Both the position numbers and the translations under genes were made by a program. From the NCBI RefSeq assembly GCF_900963305.1, contig NC_042515.1, positions 1,088,327-1,152,326 on the forward strand: 64,000 nucleotides of DNA, given 5' to 3'. The stretch comes from Echeneis naucrates. Lineage: Eukaryota; Chordata; Actinopteri; Carangiformes; Echeneidae. Under the pieces are notes generated by a model, which saw only the letters and a list, made by a program, of their open reading frames with translations, did no database searches and was not told the DNA's origin. The stretch's first letter is position 1; the number at the start of each line of letters is the position of its first letter. Shown here piece after piece: positions 13,269 through 25,763 of the stretch.

Positions 13269-16200
13269 TCAGAGATGTGTGTCCTGCTCCTCTTCCTCCT
13301 CTTCAGTCGCAGCTTGATTCACAAACACCTGAAAAGACAAAATGAGACGAGGCCTTACACTGTTACTGAGAACGCACACACAGACACACACACATCCACT
13401 CAGATCATCCTATCACCTGCCAGCGACTGCCGTCCTCCCTGCCCCCCTCTCCTCCGCCCCCGGCCAGCCCGTTGGTGCTCGGCTTCTTCTCCTGCATTTC
13501 GGGTTGGGGGTCGTTGGTCACGTCCAGCATGGGGTTGTCGTGGCAACCGTTTTCCACGAAGTGAAGCTCCTCGGCACGAAACTGCAAGGCGAAGTAAAAA
13601 CAATCCCCTTTTATTAGACGACAGAAGTTACAGCCCAGTTCTCTTTTAGCTCTATGTTTGGCCTCCTCCGGCTCCACCACAGGTCAGCCAGGTCAGACAG
13701 CACACACAGGGCAATGAGTGTGACTCCTAACAGATAACAGCTCACTGCTGATTGGCTGATAAAACTTTGGAGGTATTTATCGATCACCCATTAACCTCCA
13801 CATCAGAACAGCAGCTTCTCTTCCTGTGGAAAGATGCTGAAGCATAAACTTCCTCTGACAGCTGATCCATCAGTCGATGTAGAGAGCTAAAAGGAGTAAA
13901 GCTCTATATTGTGCAGTCCTTCGAAACCACCTGCCCCCACCAGTCTGACTGACTGCAGTCCAGTACAACGAAAAGTGTGTCCTGATTCATGATTCAAATG
14001 ACAACAGATGCATCGAATCAAATCTTTAAGATCAGAGTCATCTGATCCGGCTCACTCTGCTCGGAGATCACATTTAAATTCATATTTATTCTTTTCAGAC
14101 GAACCGGACTGGAGCTCAGTGACTTTTGGTTTGTTCCTGAAGTTAGGTCATGTTTTTTAGAGACGCGTCGTCACCAACCGTGGTCTTGGTCGCAGGCAGC
14201 CGTCTCTGCCAGCAGATGTAGATGAATCCAGATGTGATGATGACCATGCACACGGAGCCGATGATCACCAGGACCACAAACAGCTTCCCGTAGTCGCTGC
14301 GTGTTTGACTGGGCCGAGACTGACAGCTGCTGGCTGCGCTGTAGTTCTGGATACCGACCTGAGGTGGCGCACAAACACACACACATCACATTTCCTCATG
14401 ACATCATTAAGACCAATTAGACCTCAGATCATCAGCTGGTTCAACCTTTTTCTCTTAGTATGAACCTAGTTTTTATACGTTTTTGTATTTCCAGTTGATG
14501 CTGTTGTTCATTTTTTATTTATGTGTCTGTGTGTTTGTCTTTTGTGTCTTTGTTCAATAAAACCAAATATTTGTGATTATTATGGAAAGCTTATATCAGA
14601 GAAGAGGAGAAAGCGGCTGTGACCTTATTCAGACTCTTCCTGATCTGTCCCAGCATCATCAGCACCTCCTTGGTCGTGATCACGCCTGCAAGACACAACA
14701 GAGGGCAGCAATTTACACAGTTACACCTGAAATCCACCCAGAGTTTTACTGTGAGAGAGCGTGTGTGTGTTCACCCTGTTCAGACGCCACGTTCATCAGC
14801 AGCTGGTGTTGCTGGTGTGTCGGCTTGCTGAGGTAGAGTACCCATGATCCCTCAGGGCTGTTCATTCTGCGAGCAAATACTTCTTCCATGATCTTCAGCA
14901 AGCGAACGCCATGATTGACACGAAACTCTTCCTGTGTTCACACACACAGTTAAGAAAGCTCCAGTCTGTTAAAGGACCGAGGACTCGCTGTCTTGCCCCA
15001 CTGGATGCTCAGTGAGCAGCTGTTAACGCAGCCCTTTTCATTTCTTTGTACTTACACAGTTGAAGTTGTGCATCAGGTTGAGGACGATGTATCCTCGTCC
15101 GGTCAGTTCGCTCCAGTCGACACACACCACCTGAGAGAAAACAGCTGTAACTACGGTCGGACTGTGAGGAGGACGTCTGTCCTCTCAGCTCTTACTGTAC
15201 CTGCTGCGCCTGCAGCAGCTCGTCAACGTCGCTGGCCGGTGGGACCGCCCCTGTCACCCCGCGGCCGCTGCCGACCTTTGACCTGTGAGCCGGCAGGGGT
15301 GAGGTCTTCTCCAGCCCATCCCAGGTGAAGCTGGTCGGGGGGGGCTCTGTGGTGAGAGGGACGACGTGTCTTGTCCTCTGTCCCTCCGTCTCTGCAGCAG
15401 GAGAATCTGTTTACAGTGACGTGATTCATCTGAGCGTGACGCCAACCGTTCCCATCGCCGCCAACTCACCTTTCAGTTTGTGTTGCGCGTCGTTTCCCTC
15501 CACGCTGGGCTGCAGAGGCTCTCTGCTGGGAGCCATGCCGATCTCTGGGACGGTCGGGTTCTGGCTGAATTCACCTGTGTGGGCTAGTCCAGCGTCCTCC
15601 TCCTCCTCCTCCCTCCGGCGACCTTCATCCTCTGTCTCATCTGCAGTGACACACAACAAGGTCAAACTTGACAAAAGCTAAAGTTAACAAAATGCACCAA
15701 AAACACCAACAAGCCCCAGACTTGTGAATTTAAAATACCTTTGGTGTAACTTCCCAGCAGCCCAAAGTCGGTGCCGGTGTCGGTCTCCGGGGTGGCGGTC
15801 CCTGCGGCGTCGCCTCCATCCGCAGCAGAAGAAGTTGTTCTGACCGTCATGATGGAGGAGTGAAGGAGTCCGTATCCGCTGGACTGAGCGTCTTCCTCCG
15901 CCTCAGCCTCCAACAGCTCTCTCTCTGTGGGCCCCACCTGAACGACAGGTAATCAGGTCACATCCAAATCCATCCCATAATAACTCCGCTTCACCTTCAA
16001 ACACAGTAAAAGCTTTATGCATTTCTATGGAGCTGCAGGTGAAAAGGAGGCACGTCACTAAACAGGATATTTTTGTGTTTTTGTGTTTGTTTGTAGCAGG
16101 AATGATGAGAAATGTTCAGACTCAAACTTCAGTCCGGATGAAATCTGATTCATTATAATCCAATTACAGTCCAACTGCAGCTGACTGTGTTCCTGCTCGT

Positions 16201-19200
16201 TACTCTTTTCTTCAGTAATTTATTGATTTTTGTGTGAGGAAGTTTCTGACGCTGCTGGACAATCTGAATATCAGAAGACGGACAGTTCAGAGTCTCCTGT
16301 TCTCAGTTTACAGCCGGAAGAACAGAAGTGTTATTTTGGTTATATCTGAGGATTAAAAAAACATTCTGGACAAACTGATTTCTGAGTCAGATGAAGCGCT
16401 CCGTCCTCACCTCCAGGACGGGAGGAGCACGATGCTCCTGCAGCCCAGAGTCAGGCACCTCGGCCGGGGGGGGTGTACTGCCGCGCTGCTCAGAGCTGGA
16501 GGGGTGAAAAAACGGGCTGTAACCTGTGAGACACAAAGACACACATCAGAAACACATCTGTGTGATGGCTCTGTCAGGAAAATCATTGCCACTAACCAAT
16601 CAGAGCGTCCAGATCCGGCGTAGTGCGATTGGCCTCCAAGGCGTCTGGATCGTCCCTCCCTCCCTTCCTCTCCTCCTCCTCCTCGTCTCCTCCTCTCCTC
16701 TCTCTGTCCTCCATGTCTGTCCCATAGAAGCCTGAGGCCTCCTGGGAGGCATCGCCAGCTCCTGGCCTATTAAAGAGCTCCGTCTCCGGGTCGCTGACGT
16801 ATCGGGCGGAGTCCTGGGGAGTCACCAGATGAACCATACGCTGAAATCAGAGAGACAATTGGACAGACTGAGACAATTGGACAGACTGAGATAGTTGGAC
16901 AGACTAAAACAATTGGACAGACTGAGACGATTGGACAGACTGAGATAGTTGGACAGACTGAGACGATTGGACAGACTGAGATAGTTGGACAAACTGAGAC
17001 GATTGGACAGACTGAGACAATTGGACAGACTGAGATAGTTGGACAAACTGAGACGATTGGACAGACTGAGATAGTTGGACAAACTGAGACGATTGGACAG
17101 ACTGAGACGATTGGACAGACTGAGATGGTTGGACAAACTGAGACGATTGGACAGACTGAGATAGTTGGACAGACTAAAACGACTGGACAGACTGAGATAG
17201 TTGGACAGACTGAGACGACTGGACAGACTGAGATAGTTGGACAGACTGAGACGACTGGACAGACTGAGATAGTTGGACAGACTAAAACGACTGGACAGAC
17301 TGAGATAGTTGGACAGACTGAGACGACTGGACAGACTGAGACGACTGGACAGACTAAAACGATTGGACAGACTGAGACGATTGGACAGACTGAGATAGTT
17401 GGACAGACTGAAACGATTGGACAGACTGAGATAGTTGGACAGACTGAGATAGTTGGACAGACTGAAACGATTGGACAGACTGAGACGATTGGACAGACTG
17501 AGATAGTTGAACAGACTGAGACAACTGGACAGACTGAGATAGTTGGACAGACTAAAACGATTGGACAGACTGAGACGACTGGACAGACTGAGATAGTTGG
17601 ACAGACTGAGACGATTGGACAGACTGAGATAGTTGGACAGACTAAAACGACTGGACAGACTGAGATAGTTGGACAGACTGAGACGACTGGACAGACTGAG
17701 ACGACTGGACAGACTAAAACGATTGGACAGACTGAGGTAGTTGGACAGACTAAAACGATTGGACAGACTGAGACGATTGGACAGACTGAGACAACGACGA
17801 GCACACTCTAAATTCCAACACTGATTTACTGACGTGTCGGGAATATCCTTCTATGACTGTTCGATTTCTACGGATGGTTTCTCCTTCGTCATGCTCTGAT
17901 GTGGCGAACATCTCTGCTCGTTCACTTTACCGCCTTTAAACTGACCCTCACCTCCATCTCCTCCTCCACATCCAGGTTTTGGTCAGCGGCGGGGGCGGTC
18001 CTGGGTCTGTCCTGACTGACGGGGGACGGCGGGTTTGACTGAGAGGCGTTGGTCTGGGCCTGGGAACGGGAGAGAACCTCGGGCCGGCCCATGTCGTGCA
18101 CCAGGTGCGGCTGGGCTCGCACCAACTCGTGGACCGAGCTGCGCTTGGTCCTGACTGATTCCTGGATGAAGTGAGGCAGGGCTGGGCTTCCTTCCTGGAA
18201 CTGACGCTCAGCAGCAGGACGGACAGGAATGACCCGCTGAGACAAAGCCAGTCTGGAGGCGTCACAGCTGGCAACAAGAGCTGCAGGAGGGAGAGCAGAA
18301 ACACTCGACTGTCAACGTGAAACCTCCAGAGACTGAATGAATGAAACAAAAACGTTTGTTACCAATAAACCAACAACAACAACAAAAACAGGGAAACACA
18401 CTGCAGCTCGGTTCGTCTGGTCTGAAGACAGAAGTCTGTCTGCCTTCAACAGTTGAGTCATTCGTTTCCTGGTAAAACTCTGACGTCTCCACAGCTGCAG
18501 CAGTCTCACAGCCGTCTGTCAAACTCACTCCTTCATTCATTAATTCACTCCTTCATTCATTAATTCACTCATTCACTCATTAATTCACTCATTCATTCAT
18601 TAATTCACTCCTTCATTCATTAATTCACTCATTCATTCATTAATTCACTCCTTCACTCATTAATTCACTCCTTCATTCATTAATTCACTCATTCATTCAT
18701 TAATTCACTCATTCACTCATTCATTCATTAATTCACTCCTTCATTCATTAATTCACTCATTCATTCATTAATTCACTCCTTCATTCATTAATTCACTCAT
18801 TCACTCATTAATTCACTCCTTCATTCATTAATTCACTCCTTCATTCATTAATTCACTCATTCATTCATTAATTCACTCCTTCATTCATTAATTCACTCCT
18901 TCATTCATTAATTCACTCCTTCACTCATTAATTCACTCCTTCATTCATTAATTCACTCATTCATTCATTAATTCACTCCTTCATTCATTAATTCACTCAC
19001 TCACTCACTCACTCATTCACTCACTCACTCACTCATTCACTCACTCACTCATTCACTCACTCACTCACTCACTCACTCACTCACTCACTCACTCACTCAC
19101 TCACTCACTCACAGCTGCATTCACATTTCTTCATGCAGACCTCATAAAGCCTAAGAAAACATTTACTGATGCTTTGTATATCAATGTTTTTTCCCCAACC

Positions 19201-22200
19201 TGGCAACCAAACGTTGTAATGAGACGTTTTTCATGTCTGACTTCATGTTAAATTTTATAACTATCCAAATGTTTTATGAAGAAATCATAATCCTGCCGAC
19301 TCTTCTGCAGCCGTCTCTGAATATTTTGGTCATGCTGTGTGAACGTAGATGGGAAAAATGTGAGCATGACATCAATCTTTTTTTTTTATTCATAATATTC
19401 ATGCTCTTCTGGCTGTTAAAAAAACACAATATCCCATAATCCCTCCAGATTTGCTGAACATCACGTAGGACGTAACAGAAGGAGGATGACTGGACGCCGT
19501 TGGCCCGTATCCCATGGTGCACTCTGTCTGGGCCCACAGATGGCTGTCTGACCTCAGAGCTGACTGAGCAGATTATCTGATCAGACCCAATAAGCCTGAA
19601 ACACGAGAGCCTGTTTCAGTTTCTGTCCTCTGAACCCCAAAACCTTCGCTGCTAAACAAGTCCAGCACCTTCTCCTGCCCAGAACCGGGTCAAGTCTGAG
19701 GAGTCACAATGAGCCAACAAAAAAAAAGCCCAAAACAAACAGAGCTGCAGAAACAGGCCAGAGTCCAGATCAGGTCCGTCCACATCCTCCTCCTAATTTG
19801 GCTTCTTCTGGTTTCAAAAACCAAAATGGCTGAAAGAAAAATATCAAACTGGAAGCTTCAAAATGGCGGCTCACAAAGAGCGAAGCTCGAATAGTTCAAA
19901 AAACTAAAGATAGAAAAACACAGAAAGTCAAGAGCTTTAATTAAAGTCATGAGCTGATTAAATCACAACATGACGATCTGCTGGGACAGAAAGTTCACCT
20001 TTAAAAAGAACGCACTGTCGAAAAAACCAGCAGCATCAAACGTCCTCTCTGTGGAGGACCGGCCGAGCCAGCAGAACTGAAGGAGGACAGATACAGGAGG
20101 ACAGATACAGGAGGACAAGGTACAGGAGGAGGACAGATACAGGAGGACAGATACAGGAGGAGGACAGATACAGGAGGACAGATAAAGGAGGACAAGGTAC
20201 AGGAGGAGGACAGATACAGGAGGACAGATACAGGAGGACAGATACAGGAGGACAAGGTACAGGAGGACAAGGTACAGGAGGACAGATACAGGAGGAGGAC
20301 AGATACAGGAGGACAAGGTACAGGAGGACAGATACAGGAGGACAGATAAAGGAGGACAAGGTACAGGAGGACAGATACAGGAGGACAGATAAAGGAGGAC
20401 AGATAAAGGAGGACAGATACAGGAGGACAGATACAGGAGGACAGATAAAGGAGGACAGATACAGGAGGACAGATACAGGAGGAGGACAGATACAGGAGGA
20501 GGACAGATACAGGAGGACAGATACAGGAGGACAAGGTACAGGAGGACAGATACAGGAGGACAGATAAAGGAGGACAAGGTACAGGAGGAGGACAGATACA
20601 GGAGGACAGATACAGGAGGAGGACAGATACAGGAGGACAGATACAGGAGGAGGACAGATACAGGAGGACAGATACAGGAGGACAGATAAAGGAGGACAGA
20701 TACAGGAGGACAGATACAGGAGGACAGATAAAGGAGGACAAGGTACAGGAGGACAGGTACAGGAGGACAGATACAGGAGGACAGATACAGGAGGACAGAT
20801 ACAGGAGGAGGACAGATACAGGAGGACAAGGTACAGGAGGAGGACAGATACAGGAGGACAGATACAGGAGGACAGATAAAGGAGGACAGGTACAGGAGGA
20901 CAGGTACAGGAGGACAGATACAGGAGGACAGATACAGGAGGAGGACAGATACAGGAGGACAGATACAGGAGGACAGATAAAGGAGGACAGATACAGGAGG
21001 AGGACAGATAAAGGAGGACAGATACAGGAGGACAGATACAGGAGGACAGATACAGGAGGACAGATCAAGGAGGACAAGATACAGGAGGACAGACACAGGA
21101 GGAGGACAGATACAGGAGGAGGACAGATACAGGAGGACAGATACAGGAGGACAAGATACAGGAGGACAGATACAGGAGGACAGATACAGGAGGACAGATA
21201 AAGGAGGACAAGATACAGGAGGACAGATACAGGAGGAGGACAGATACAGGAGGAGGACAGATACAGGAGGACAGATACAGGAGGACAAGATACAGGAGGA
21301 CAGATACAGGAGGACAGATAAAGGAGGACAGATACAGGAGGACAGATACAGGAGGACAGATAAAGGAGGACAGATACAGGAGGACAGATAAAGGAGGACA
21401 CATACAGGAGGAGGACAGATACAGGAGGACAGATACAGGAGGACAAGGTACAGGAGGACAGATACAGGAGGACAGATAAAGGAGGACAAGGTACAGGAGG
21501 ACAGATAGAGGAGGACAGATACAGGAGGACAGATAAAGGAGGACAAGGTACAGGAGGACAGGTACAGGAGGACAGATACAGGAGGACAGATACAGGAGGA
21601 GGACAGATACAGGAGGACAGATACAGGAGGACAGATAAAGGAGGACAAGGTACAGGAGGACAGGTACAGGAGGACAGATACAGGAGGACAGATACAGGAG
21701 GACAGATACAGGAGGACAGATACAGGAGGACAGATAAAGGAGGACAAGGTACAGGAGGACAGATACAGGAGGACAAGATACAGGAGGACAGATACAGGAG
21801 GACAGATACAGGAGGAGGACAGATACAGGAGGACAGATACAGGAGGAGGACAGATACAGGAGGACAGATACAGGAGGACAGATACAGGAGGACAGATAAA
21901 GGAGGACAGATAAAGGAGGACAGATACAGGAGGACAGATACAGGAGGACAGATAAAGGAGGACAAGGTACAGGAGGACAGATACAGGAGGACAAGATACA
22001 GGAGGACAGATACAGGAGGACAGATCAAGGAGGACAAGATACAGGAGGACAGACACAGGAGGAGGACAGATACAGGAGGAGGACAGATACAGGAGGACAG
22101 ATACAGGAGGACAAGATACAGGAGGACAGATACAGGAGGACAGATAAAGGAGGACAGATACAGGAGGACAGATACAAGAGGACAGATACAGGAGGAGGAC

Positions 22201-25200
22201 AGATACAGGAGGACAGATACAGGAGGACAAGGTACAGGAGGACAGATACAGGAGGACAGATAAAGGAGGACAAGGTACAGGAGGACAGATAGAGGAGGAC
22301 AGATACAGGAGGACAGATAAAGGAGGACAAGGTACAGGAGGACAGATAGAGGAGGACAAGGTACAGGAGGACAGATAAAGGAGGACAGATACAGGAGGAC
22401 AGATAAAGGAGGACACATACAGGAGGAGGACAGATACAGGAGGACAGATACAGGAGGACAAGGTACAGGAGGACAGATAAAGGAGGACAAGGTACAGGAG
22501 GACAGATAGAGGAGGACAGATACAGGAGGACAGATACAGGAGGAGGACAGATACAGGAGGACAGATAAAGGAGGACAAGGTACAGGAGGACAGATAGAGG
22601 AGGACAAGGAACAGTAGGACAGATACAGGAGGAGGACAGATAAAGGAGGACAAGGTACAGGAGGACAGATACAGGAGGACAGATAGAGGAGGACAAGGTA
22701 CAGGAGGACAGATACAGGAGGACAGATACAGGAGGACAGATACAGGAGGACAGATACCAGATACAGGAGGACAGATACAGGAGGGACAGATACCAGATAC
22801 AGGAGGACAAGATACAGGAGGACAGATACAGAAGGAGGACAGATAGAGGAGGACAAGGTACAGGAGGACAGATACAGGAGGACAGATACCAGATACAGGA
22901 GGACAGATACAGGAGGACAGATACAGAAGGAGGACAGATACAGGAGGACAGATAGAGGAGGACAAGGAACAGTAGGACAGATACAGGAGGAGGACAGATA
23001 CAGGAGGAGGACAGATAAAGGAGGACAAGGTACAGGAGGACAGATACAGGAGGAGGACAGATACAGGAGGAGGACAGATAAAGGAGGACAAGGTACAGGA
23101 GGACAGATACAGAAGGAGGACAGATAGAGGAGGACAAGGTACAGGAGGACAGATACAGGAGGACAGATACAGGAGGAGGACAGATACAGGAGGAGGACAG
23201 ATAAAGGAGGACAAGGTACAGGAGGACAGATACAGAAGGAGGACAGATAGAGGAGGACAAGGTACAGGAGGACAGATACAGGAGGACAGATACAGGAGGA
23301 CAAGGTACAGGAGGACAGATACAGGAGGACAGATACAGGAGGACAGATACAGGAGGAGGACAGATAAAGGAGGACAAGGTACAGGAGGACAGATACAGGA
23401 GGAGGACAGATAAAGGAGGACAAGGTACAGGAGGACAGATACAGAAGGAGGACAGATAGAGGAGGACAAGGTACAGTAGGACAGATACAGGAGGAGGACA
23501 GATAAAGGAGGACAAGGTACAGGAGGACAGATACAGGAGGAGGACAGATAAAGGAGGACAAGGTACAGGAGGACAGATACAGGAGGAGGACAGATACAGG
23601 AGGACAGATACAGAAGGAGGACAGATAGAGGAGGACAAGGTACAGGAGGACAGGTACAGGAGGACAGATAGAGGAGGACAAGGTACAGGAGGACAGATAC
23701 AGGAGGACAGATACAGGAGGAGGACAGATAAAGGAGGACAAGGTACAGGAGGACAGATACAGGAGGACAGATACAGGAGGACAGATACAGGAGGAGGACA
23801 GATAAAGGAGGACAAGGTACAGGAGGACAGATACAGAAGGAGGACAGATAGAGGAGGACAAGGTACAGTAGGACAGATACAGGAGGACAGATACAGGAGG
23901 ACAGATAAAGGAGGACAGGAGGACTGCGGGCGTCAGCCTGCCATGACATCACACATCAGTTTGAGAGCCGCCATTTTGAAGCTCCAGTCTGAAGTTTAGT
24001 CATCAACCATTTTAGATTTCTTTACCGGCAGAAACCCGATTTAAAGGAGAAGGTGAATCTGACCTGCTCTGCTCCTGATTGGATGGTTCAGTCTGTCAGT
24101 AGCAGTCGGGTTAGGGTTAGGGTTAGCTGTAGCCCCGCCCCCCAGCCCCTCCCCTTTCCCTCTAAATGAACATCATGTCGTATTTCATGTCGAGACCAGA
24201 AACTCATCAGGGAGGAGGAGGGACATTTTCCCATAGACTTCAGTACAGTCTGACCGCCCTCACAGGCCCCTGATGTTCATGAATGGTTGCAGGTTCAGGT
24301 TTCTGTCTGCAGCCAGCCGGACGGACGGAGCTGCTGCTGTGGGGGGTGCCCTCCAAAGGTCATCACACCACAACGAACCTCAGAGCAGACCCACAAAAAC
24401 CCACACAATGTGTGCAGAGAGGAGGGGGTCCATTTTTATCGGTCAGAGGTGAAAGCAGCTGAAGGAAAAACCACATTCTGGGTTTCAAACATTTTTGTGA
24501 TGGCTCATCAAACATGTGAAACAGATTAACCTTCTAATGGAAACTTCCCTTCTGATAGAGAGCAGAAATAAAAACTGACAGCAACGTTAGCTGCATTTCT
24601 GAGTCATTAACAAACATCCTGCTTCTCATTTTCAGTCGTTGTTTTACGTGAATATTTGGACAGATGTTGAATGTTTTCGACGTCTCGTCTGCTCATTAAA
24701 ATAAAGTTGACATTTAGAAAATCACTGAAAATCCTCAGTTTCATTTCACAGTAAAATCTGATGGTTCAGCTTCTTTTCCTCATTTTGGGTACAATATGTT
24801 CTTCATGCTTTAACACCCCAGATCAGCTTAGGCTGGGACCCTAAATCCACCAAATCCCCCTCATGCTGCAGGAAGGTCGTCCCTGTTTTATCTTTAAAAC
24901 ATCAAATACGTCCTCATGAACGAGGAGTCTGCAGACGCAGACAGACTCACAAAAACACACCAGAACAACACAACTTCAGAGGCACTAACGCACTCAACCA
25001 TTGTGCAGCTGTTGGGATGAATTATTTTTATTATATCTATAAAAAAAGACAGCAAACAGAAAAAAAAAACAACTTTAACAGCAAATCTTCACCCTTTTCT
25101 GACATGTAAATAAAAAAACTCAATGCTGCTCTGATTTGATAACTGACCGTCCTGTTTCTGTCATTTGAAGGTTTGTTGTTTTTCTGTTGTATTGTAATGT

Positions 25201-25763
25201 TTGTTGTTTGTTTCAGATTTTTTTGAACAGTTGATCTGAAACAAGGAAGTTTTTTAAGGTTGTACAAGTCTGAACCATCGAAGAGCCGATTTTAATGACA
25301 ATGCAGAAAAACGCTGTGATGATGGAGGAAAATTATTTTAGATGCCTGGCAGTGTGTGTGTGTGTGTGTGTGTCAGACACCGCAGTGTGTGTTCCTCCCA
25401 CACGGTGCCTGTCTGTGAATCCACTTTCAGAATTTAACCTGAACGCTTCATGAAAAAGGAAAAAGCAGGTCCCTGAATGCAGCGCTGGTTCCACCCTGAT
25501 TCACAACATCACTGTTCACAAACACAACACGAACACAACATCACTGCTGCTGCAGCACTGGACTCAGTGGGGACTCGAACACTCATCTGACCGTCCTGTT
25601 TTCGAACTCTTTCATTTTTCTGGACTGGATTTTCTAAAAAGAAAAACACGAAACCAAGCCAAACGAAGCCCCTGTGCTCTTATTTTGAAATGTGTGTGTG
25701 TGTTTGTGTTGAGCTGAAATGAACACACTCACCGATCAGACTGATGTGGATCAGAACCGGCAT
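13269..25763 (-). CDS. podxl2: podocalyxin-like protein 2 (endoglycan), sialomucin adhesion protein
   Basis: Thirteen coding exons join in one frame to 659 codons (human about 605): 25733-25763, 17952-18280, 16597-16840, 16411-16523, 15739-15937, 15470-15640, 15201-15391, 15056-15130, 14775-14931, 14624-14685, 14179-14358, 13417-13581, 13269-13328. Exon 1 supplies only MPVLIHISLI; the signal peptide is completed by exon 2 (ALVASCDA). Exons 2-7 encode the Ser/Thr/Pro-rich, acidic mucin region with several Glu runs and N-X-T sites (NRT). Exons 8-11 encode the conserved cysteine-containing membrane-proximal domain (CVDWSELTGRGYIVLNL). A single membrane helix at about residues 550-573 precedes CWQRRLP. 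The tail carries FVENGCHDNPMLDV and a C-terminal DTHL, which fits a PDZ ligand. CD34-family sialomucins serve cell adhesion and migration, and endoglycan can be a selectin ligand. Intron 1 is 7.4 kb and, like intron 2, carries long tandem arrays. Confidence 0.93.
16850..17800. repeat. 18-bp minisatellite in podxl2 intron 2
   Basis: About 53 tandem units of an 18-base motif, plus-strand form GACAGACTGAGACGATTG, with frequent variants (GATAGTTG, AAAACGACTG). Because 18 is a multiple of three, long frames stay open on both strands, encoding repeats such as GQTETI or SVCPIV. The array ends only about ten bases from the intron's 3' splice site at 16841/16842. A stop (TGA) in the exon-3 frame lies just inside the intron, so it is intronic and not part of the mucin domain. 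Confidence 0.95.
18526..19112. repeat. 20-bp / tetranucleotide array in podxl2 intron 1
   Basis: Tandem copies of a 20-base motif (TTCATTCATTAATTCACTCC) built from CATT and CACT tetranucleotides, passing at about 18990 into nearly pure (CACT)n up to 19112. The array begins about 245 bases upstream, in transcript order, of podxl2 exon 2. Confidence 0.95.
19196..19880. other. podxl2: podxl2 intron 1 spacer with R2-like fragment
   Basis: Unique-looking intronic sequence between two arrays. Near 19796-19875 a stretch (GGTTTCAAAAACCAAAATGG, then CTTCAAAATGGCGGC) resembles, in inverse orientation, sequence just beyond the 14-bp array at 23965-24000 and sequence at 48604-48650, suggesting a fragment of dispersed family R2. 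Confidence 0.35.
20078..23925. repeat. 3.85-kb 14-bp minisatellite in podxl2 intron 1
   Basis: Roughly 260 tandem units of GAGGACAGATACAG with recurring variants: GAGGACAAGGTACAG (15 bases), an extra GAG (17 bases), ATAAAG, ATAGAG and, toward the distal end, ATACAGAAG. The plus strand is strongly purine-rich, so the podxl2 transcript (minus) carries C/U-rich repeats. Stops are nearly absent in all minus frames, giving spurious frames over 1,200 codons with a 14-residue period (LYLSSCICPPVSVL). Rare variants recur about 960 and 1,015 bases apart, indicating internal segmental duplication. Confidence 0.97.
23960..24260 (+). repeat. dispersed repeat family R2, copy A
   Basis: A stretch of about 300 bases including CCCTTTCCCTCTAAATGAAC, AACTCATCAGGGAGGAGGAG and CATTTTCCCATAGACTTCA is nearly identical, in reverse orientation, to 48390-48600. 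It also contains three tandem TTAGGG units at 24110-24126. No coding capacity is evident. Confidence 0.75.
24262..25732. other. podxl2: podxl2 intron 1, proximal part
   Basis: AT-rich intronic sequence with a (GT) run at 25348-25372. No exon or RNA gene recognised. Confidence 0.5.

Noticed and set aside
16770-17811. Long open frames on both strands over the 18-bp array, possibly an extension of the podxl2 mucin domain
   Set aside because: A good acceptor separates the array from exon 3, a TGA precedes the exon in its own frame, retention from exon 2 also stops quickly, and spliced phases match without it.
20078-23925. Regular short repeats as a CRISPR-like array
   Set aside because: There are no unique spacers between units and the host is a vertebrate genome; it is a minisatellite.
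19963-23952. Minus-strand open frames of about 1,330 and 1,290 codons (ICPPVSVLLYLSS repeats)
   Set aside because: They are produced by the stop-free 14-bp minisatellite; overlapping frames are open too, there is no non-repetitive domain, and the interval lies inside podxl2 intron 1.
24110-24126. Three TTAGGG units as an interstitial telomere
   Set aside because: Only three copies, within a dispersed repeat; too short to claim a chromosome fusion scar.
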